Assembly (NCBI RefSeq): GCF_024397855.1
Contig: NZ_CP073343.1
Coordinates: forward strand, 2,852,001 to 2,916,000
Source of the DNA: Marinomonas rhizomae
GTDB taxonomy: Bacteria > Pseudomonadota > Gammaproteobacteria > Pseudomonadales > Marinomonadaceae
Reading direction: 5' to 3'
Length of the DNA stretch: 64,000 bases
Of the stretch, positions 61,164 to 64,000 are shown piece after piece. Below the pieces are notes generated by a model. The model was not told the origin of the DNA, did no database searches, and saw only the letters and a program-made list of their open reading frames with translations. Within the stretch, counting starts at the first letter, position 1, and each line of letters opens with the position of its first letter. Position numbers and translations under genes: made by a program.

Positions 61164-61931
61164 ATGAAAATGAGCGCAGAAACAGCCGCAAGCGACGCTA
61201 CTCAAGAAGAGAGCAAGCCAAGCGCCAATTACGCTGAAATCATTTATAACGGCATCTGGAAAAACAACCCTGCCCTAGTTCAATTACTTGGCTTATGCCC
61301 AATGTTGGCGGTAACCAGTACCGTCGTTAACGCCTTAGGTCTTGGCTTAGCGACTCTGGTTGTATTGGTCGGTTCCAACATTGCGGTTTCCATCATTCGT
61401 AATTACGTTGCGGATGCCGTGCGCCTACCGGCTTTTGTGATGATTATCGCGTCGTTTACCACCTGTATCGAATTAATCATGCAGGCTTACACTTATGAGC
61501 TTTATCAAATTCTAGGGATTTTCATTCCACTTATCGTGACTAACTGTGCGATTCTTGGACGTGCTGACGCCTTTGCCAGCCGCAACCCTGTGCTACCTTC
61601 AGCGCTAGATGGTTTTATGATGGGCTTGGGCTTCATGTTTATCCTTGTCACCTTGGGCGCAATGCGTGAGCTAATTGGGCAAGGGACACTGTTTTCCGAT
61701 ATGCAGCTTCTATTCGGTGACATGGCAATTCATTGGAAAATCGTCGTTTTTGAAAATTACCCAAATGTCTTGTTTGCTGTATTGCCACCAGGTGCCTTCA
61801 TTGGCTTAGGTTTGTTGATTGCCGGTAAAAACTACCTAGACGAACGCGAGAAGAAACGCGTTGCAGCACAAAAAGCCAAAGACGGCCCAAGTGCATCAAA
61901 ACGCGTTCGTGTGACTGGGCAAGTTAGCTAA
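61164..61931 (+). CDS. rnfE: RnfE, electron transport complex subunit E
   Basis: 255 residues, six helices. [20 protein letters not shown] and [16 protein letters not shown] are the RnfE/NqrD hallmarks; the two cysteines match those of RnfA for the shared cluster. It has an N-terminal extension of about 20 residues ([14 protein letters not shown]) and a basic C-terminal tail ([20 protein letters not shown]). Last rnf gene; nth follows after a tandem repeat array, keeping the usual rnf-nth order. Confidence 0.95.
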   Translation: MKMSAETAASDATQEESKPSANYAEIIYNGIWKNNPALVQLLGLCPMLAVTSTVVNALGLGLATLVVLVGSNIAVSIIRNYVADAVRLPAFVMIIASFTTCIELIMQAYTYELYQILGIFIPLIVTNCAILGRADAFASRNPVLPSALDGFMMGLGFMFILVTLGAMRELIGQGTLFSDMQLLFGDMAIHWKIVVFENYPNVLFAVLPPGAFIGLGLLIAGKNYLDEREKKRVAAQKAKDGPSASKRVRVTGQVS

Positions 61932-61950
61932 CACTTTACACCAAGATCAA

Positions 61951-62268
61951 GACAACCCCATCCTAGCCTTCCCCTTGAAGATAAGGGGAAGGAATAAAAA
62001 AGCTCTAAGCTCCTCCCCCTGCTAAGGGGGGAGGCTGGGAGGGGGTCAAAAAATTAATAACCCCATCCTAGCCTTCCCCTTGAAGATAAGGGGAAGGAAT
62101 AAAAAGCTCTAAGCTCCTCCCCCTGCCAAGGGGGGAGGTTGGGAGGGGGTCAAAAAATTGACAACCCCTTCCTAGCCTTCCCCTTGAAGATAAGGGGAAG
62201 GAATAAAAAAGCTCTAAGCCCCTCCCCCTGCCAAGGGGGAGGTTGGGAGGGGGTCAAAAAATAAATAA
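61951..62268. repeat. Three tandem ~105 bp repeats between rnfE and nth
   Basis: Period 104-105 bp (aacccc at 61954, 62059, 62163). Each unit carries two perfect or near-perfect hairpins: CCTTCCCCTTgaagatAAGGGGAAGG and CTCCCCCTgctaAGGGGGGAG. Units differ at a few positions only, which suggests recent amplification. The first hairpin is the module found in dispersed copies A, C, E and F. No gene lies in this 349 bp gap. Confidence 0.95.
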
Positions 62269-62280
62269 AGGCTATTTACT

Positions 62281-62916
62281 GTGAACAAAGACAAGCGCTA
62301 CGAGATTTTTTCTCGCTTACGAGCTGAAAACCCAAATCCCGTAACTGAGCTGGAATACAACTCGCCTTTTGAGCTTTTGATTGCGGTTTTATTCTCAGCC
62401 CAAGCCACTGATGTTAGCGTCAACAAAGCCACACGCAAGCTTTTCCCTGTGGCCAACACGCCAGAAACCATGCTCGCCCTTGGCGTAGATGGCTTAAAAA
62501 GCTATATCAAAACCATTGGCTTATTTAACGCCAAAGCCGAAAATGCCATTAAAACTTGCCAGATTCTGATCGAAAAACACAACAGTGTTGTACCTGAAAC
62601 GCGCGAAGAGCTTGAAGCCTTACCTGGCGTTGGCCGCAAAACCGCCAACGTGGTTTTAAACACGGCATTTCGACAAGTGGCCATGGCGGTGGATACGCAT
62701 ATCTTTCGTTTTGGTAATCGCACAAAAGTCGCACCGGGAAAGAACGTCTTAGAAGTAGAAATGAAGCTACTGAAATTTGTGCCAAAGGAATTTCTCTTGG
62801 ACGCTCACCACTGGATGATTTTGCATGGCCGCTACATCTGTGTAGCTCGTAAACCTAAATGCGATGCCTGTATTATTGAAGACCTCTGTGAGTACAAAGA
62901 CAAGACGTCTACCTAA
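62281..62916 (+). CDS. nth: Endonuclease III
   Basis: 211 residues beginning at GTG 62281. The helix-hairpin-helix LEALPGVGRKTANVV carries catalytic Lys120 and Asp138 lies in MAVDTHIFR. The C-terminal [4Fe-4S] motif is CVARKPKCDACIIEDLC (C-x6-C-x2-C-x5-C). The enzyme removes oxidised pyrimidines and cuts the abasic strand in base-excision repair. Location after rnfE is the norm in gammaproteobacteria. Confidence 0.96.
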   Translation: MNKDKRYEIFSRLRAENPNPVTELEYNSPFELLIAVLFSAQATDVSVNKATRKLFPVANTPETMLALGVDGLKSYIKTIGLFNAKAENAIKTCQILIEKHNSVVPETREELEALPGVGRKTANVVLNTAFRQVAMAVDTHIFRFGNRTKVAPGKNVLEVEMKLLKFVPKEFLLDAHHWMILHGRYICVARKPKCDACIIEDLCEYKDKTST

Positions 62917-63053
62917 TTAAGTTATAGACCTTTAGTTAAGACTCTTTAGTTAACTAAAGACTAACCTAAATTTAAATAACATCGCATTTATTAAACCTTT
63001 CCAGCTCGGCATTCTTACTCTATTAGATTTCACTTTTTTAGAGGGAGAATGCC

Positions 63054-64000
63054 ATGAGTCATCGTTTAACCCAAGCCCAGCTTGATGCCCATTGGATGGC
63101 CTACACAGGCAATCGTCAATTCAAAAAAGATCCTCGCATAATCACTTCTGCTGCTGGCAACTATTACACCGACAGTGATGGCAGAACGATTTTTGATGGT
63201 CTGTCTGGCTTATGGACTTGTGGTTTGGGACATAGCAACCCAGCCATTAACGAAGCGGTAGCTCAGCAAGTTAAAACCCTTGATTACTCCCCTGCTTTTC
63301 AATTCGGTCACGAGAAATCTTTCTTGTTAGCGGAACAGATTACCGAGTTTATGCCTGCGGGATTAAATCGTATTTTCTTCACAGGCTCTGGTTCTGAATC
63401 TGTCGATACGGCACTAAAAGTGGCCCGGGCTTACTGGCGTAAAAAAGGCATGGGTACGAAGACCAAATTCATCGGTCGTGCCAAAGGTTATCATGGCGCG
63501 GGGATTTCAGGTTTCAGCGTCGGTGGTATTCCTGCAAACCGTACGCTTTACGGCCAAGGTTTAGAATCCTACCACCTTCCTCATACGCAAGTTCCAGGCA
63601 GCGAGTTTTCCAAAGGCATGGCCGAGCAAGGCAAAGAGCGCGCGGATGACCTGCTAAATCTAATCATGATGCACGATGCGTCTAACATTGCCGCGGTGAT
63701 CGTTGAGCCTATGTCAGGTTCTGCTGGTGTGATTGTGCCACCGAAAGGCTATTTACAACGTTTGCGCGAAATCTGTGATCAGCACAATATCTTGTTAATT
63801 TTTGATGAAGTCATTACGGCTTTTGGCCGCATGGGCGCAAAAACTGGCGCAGAAGCCTTTGGCGTGACGCCTGACGTGATTACCATGGCAAAACAAGTAA
63901 CTAATGGTGTTATCCCAATGGGCGCTGTGGCCTTCAAACAAGAGATCTACGATACCTTCATGGATAACGGCGGCCCTGACTACATGCTGGAAATCCCTCA
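63054..64000 (+). CDS. Omega-amino acid--pyruvate aminotransferase, 3' end beyond the window
   Basis: The frame starts at ATG 63054 with GAGGGAG upstream and stays open to the window end (at least 315 residues). It is a class III PLP transaminase: YYTDSDGRTIFDGLSGLWTC, FFTGSGSESVDTALKVARAY, GYHGAGISGFSVGG, IVEPMSGSAGVIVPPKGYL, LLIFDEVITAFGR and the PLP lysine in TMAKQVTNGVIPMG. The pattern fits beta-alanine (omega-amino acid):pyruvate transaminases as in Pseudomonas. Such enzymes catabolise beta-alanine or taurine-type amines. Confidence 0.9.
   Translation, partial: MSHRLTQAQLDAHWMAYTGNRQFKKDPRIITSAAGNYYTDSDGRTIFDGLSGLWTCGLGHSNPAINEAVAQQVKTLDYSPAFQFGHEKSFLLAEQITEFMPAGLNRIFFTGSGSESVDTALKVARAYWRKKGMGTKTKFIGRAKGYHGAGISGFSVGGIPANRTLYGQGLESYHLPHTQVPGSEFSKGMAEQGKERADDLLNLIMMHDASNIAAVIVEPMSGSAGVIVPPKGYLQRLREICDQHNILLIFDEVITAFGRMGAKTGAEAFGVTPDVITMAKQVTNGVIPMGAVAFKQEIYDTFMDNGGPDYMLEIP

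Noticed and set aside
61951..62268. CRISPR array
   Set aside because: Three 105 bp units are repeated in full; there are no unique spacers and no cas genes.

Overview
The window is bacterial chromosomal DNA, most likely from a marine gammaproteobacterium of the Marinomonas / Oceanospirillales type. This is an inference from gene order and protein style: rnfABCDGE followed by nth, pqiABC, a PA4872-type oxaloacetate decarboxylase, a [4Fe-4S] APS reductase CysH and a divergent apbC/metG pair, in moderately AT-rich DNA littered with short palindromic intergenic repeats. No rRNA, tRNA, CRISPR array, phage module or transposase gene was seen.

Layout. 1-1.0 kb: end of an SDR oxidoreductase and a YdhR-like monooxygenase. 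1.0-5.2 kb: dispersed repeats and cassette array 1. 5.2-25.9 kb: ordinary chromosome (LysE exporter, dapA, a ParA-like ATPase, oxaloacetate decarboxylase, tannase-type esterase, CPA1 antiporter, RsbQ-like hydrolase, homocysteine methyltransferase-like protein, pqiABC, a LEA2 lipoprotein operon, rluF, cytochrome b561, DJ-1/PfpI). 26-33.9 kb: repeats, a diguanylate cyclase and cassette array 2. 33.9-44.2 kb: nadE, a minor-pseudopilin operon, pabB-nudL, cysH, an HTH-only LysR-like protein and a dGTPase. 44.2-48.2 kb: repeats, cassette array 3 and a toxin-antitoxin pair. 48.2-64 kb: MATE exporter with divergent LysR regulator, dcd-apbC, metG, the complete rnf operon, nth and the start of an omega-amino-acid transaminase.

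The most unusual content is three separate clusters of integron-type gene cassettes at about 1.7-4.8, 28.8-33.0 and 44.9-47.0 kb. All genes lie on the minus strand, and the stop codon often falls inside an attC-like site that pairs a TAACAA-type end with a GCGTTA-type end. I count 14 attC-like sites, some degenerate, and no integrase gene. The clusters share sequence at their upstream ends: a ~430 bp block is repeated at 4.33 and 46.59 kb, and a ~200 bp block at 4.9 and 33.05 kb. Several cassettes are visibly decaying by single-base events: a nonsense codon in a Cys4-motif protein, a frameshift in a GST, a nonsense plus a frameshift in a two-gene cassette, and a truncated methyltransferase copy fused to half an attC.

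A second theme is small non-autonomous repeats. One is a ~140 bp element with terminal inverted repeats in three copies, one of which has a 47 bp repeat inserted in it. Another is a long family of GC-rich intergenic modules that flank every cassette array and are amplified as a 3 x 105 bp tandem array after rnfE.
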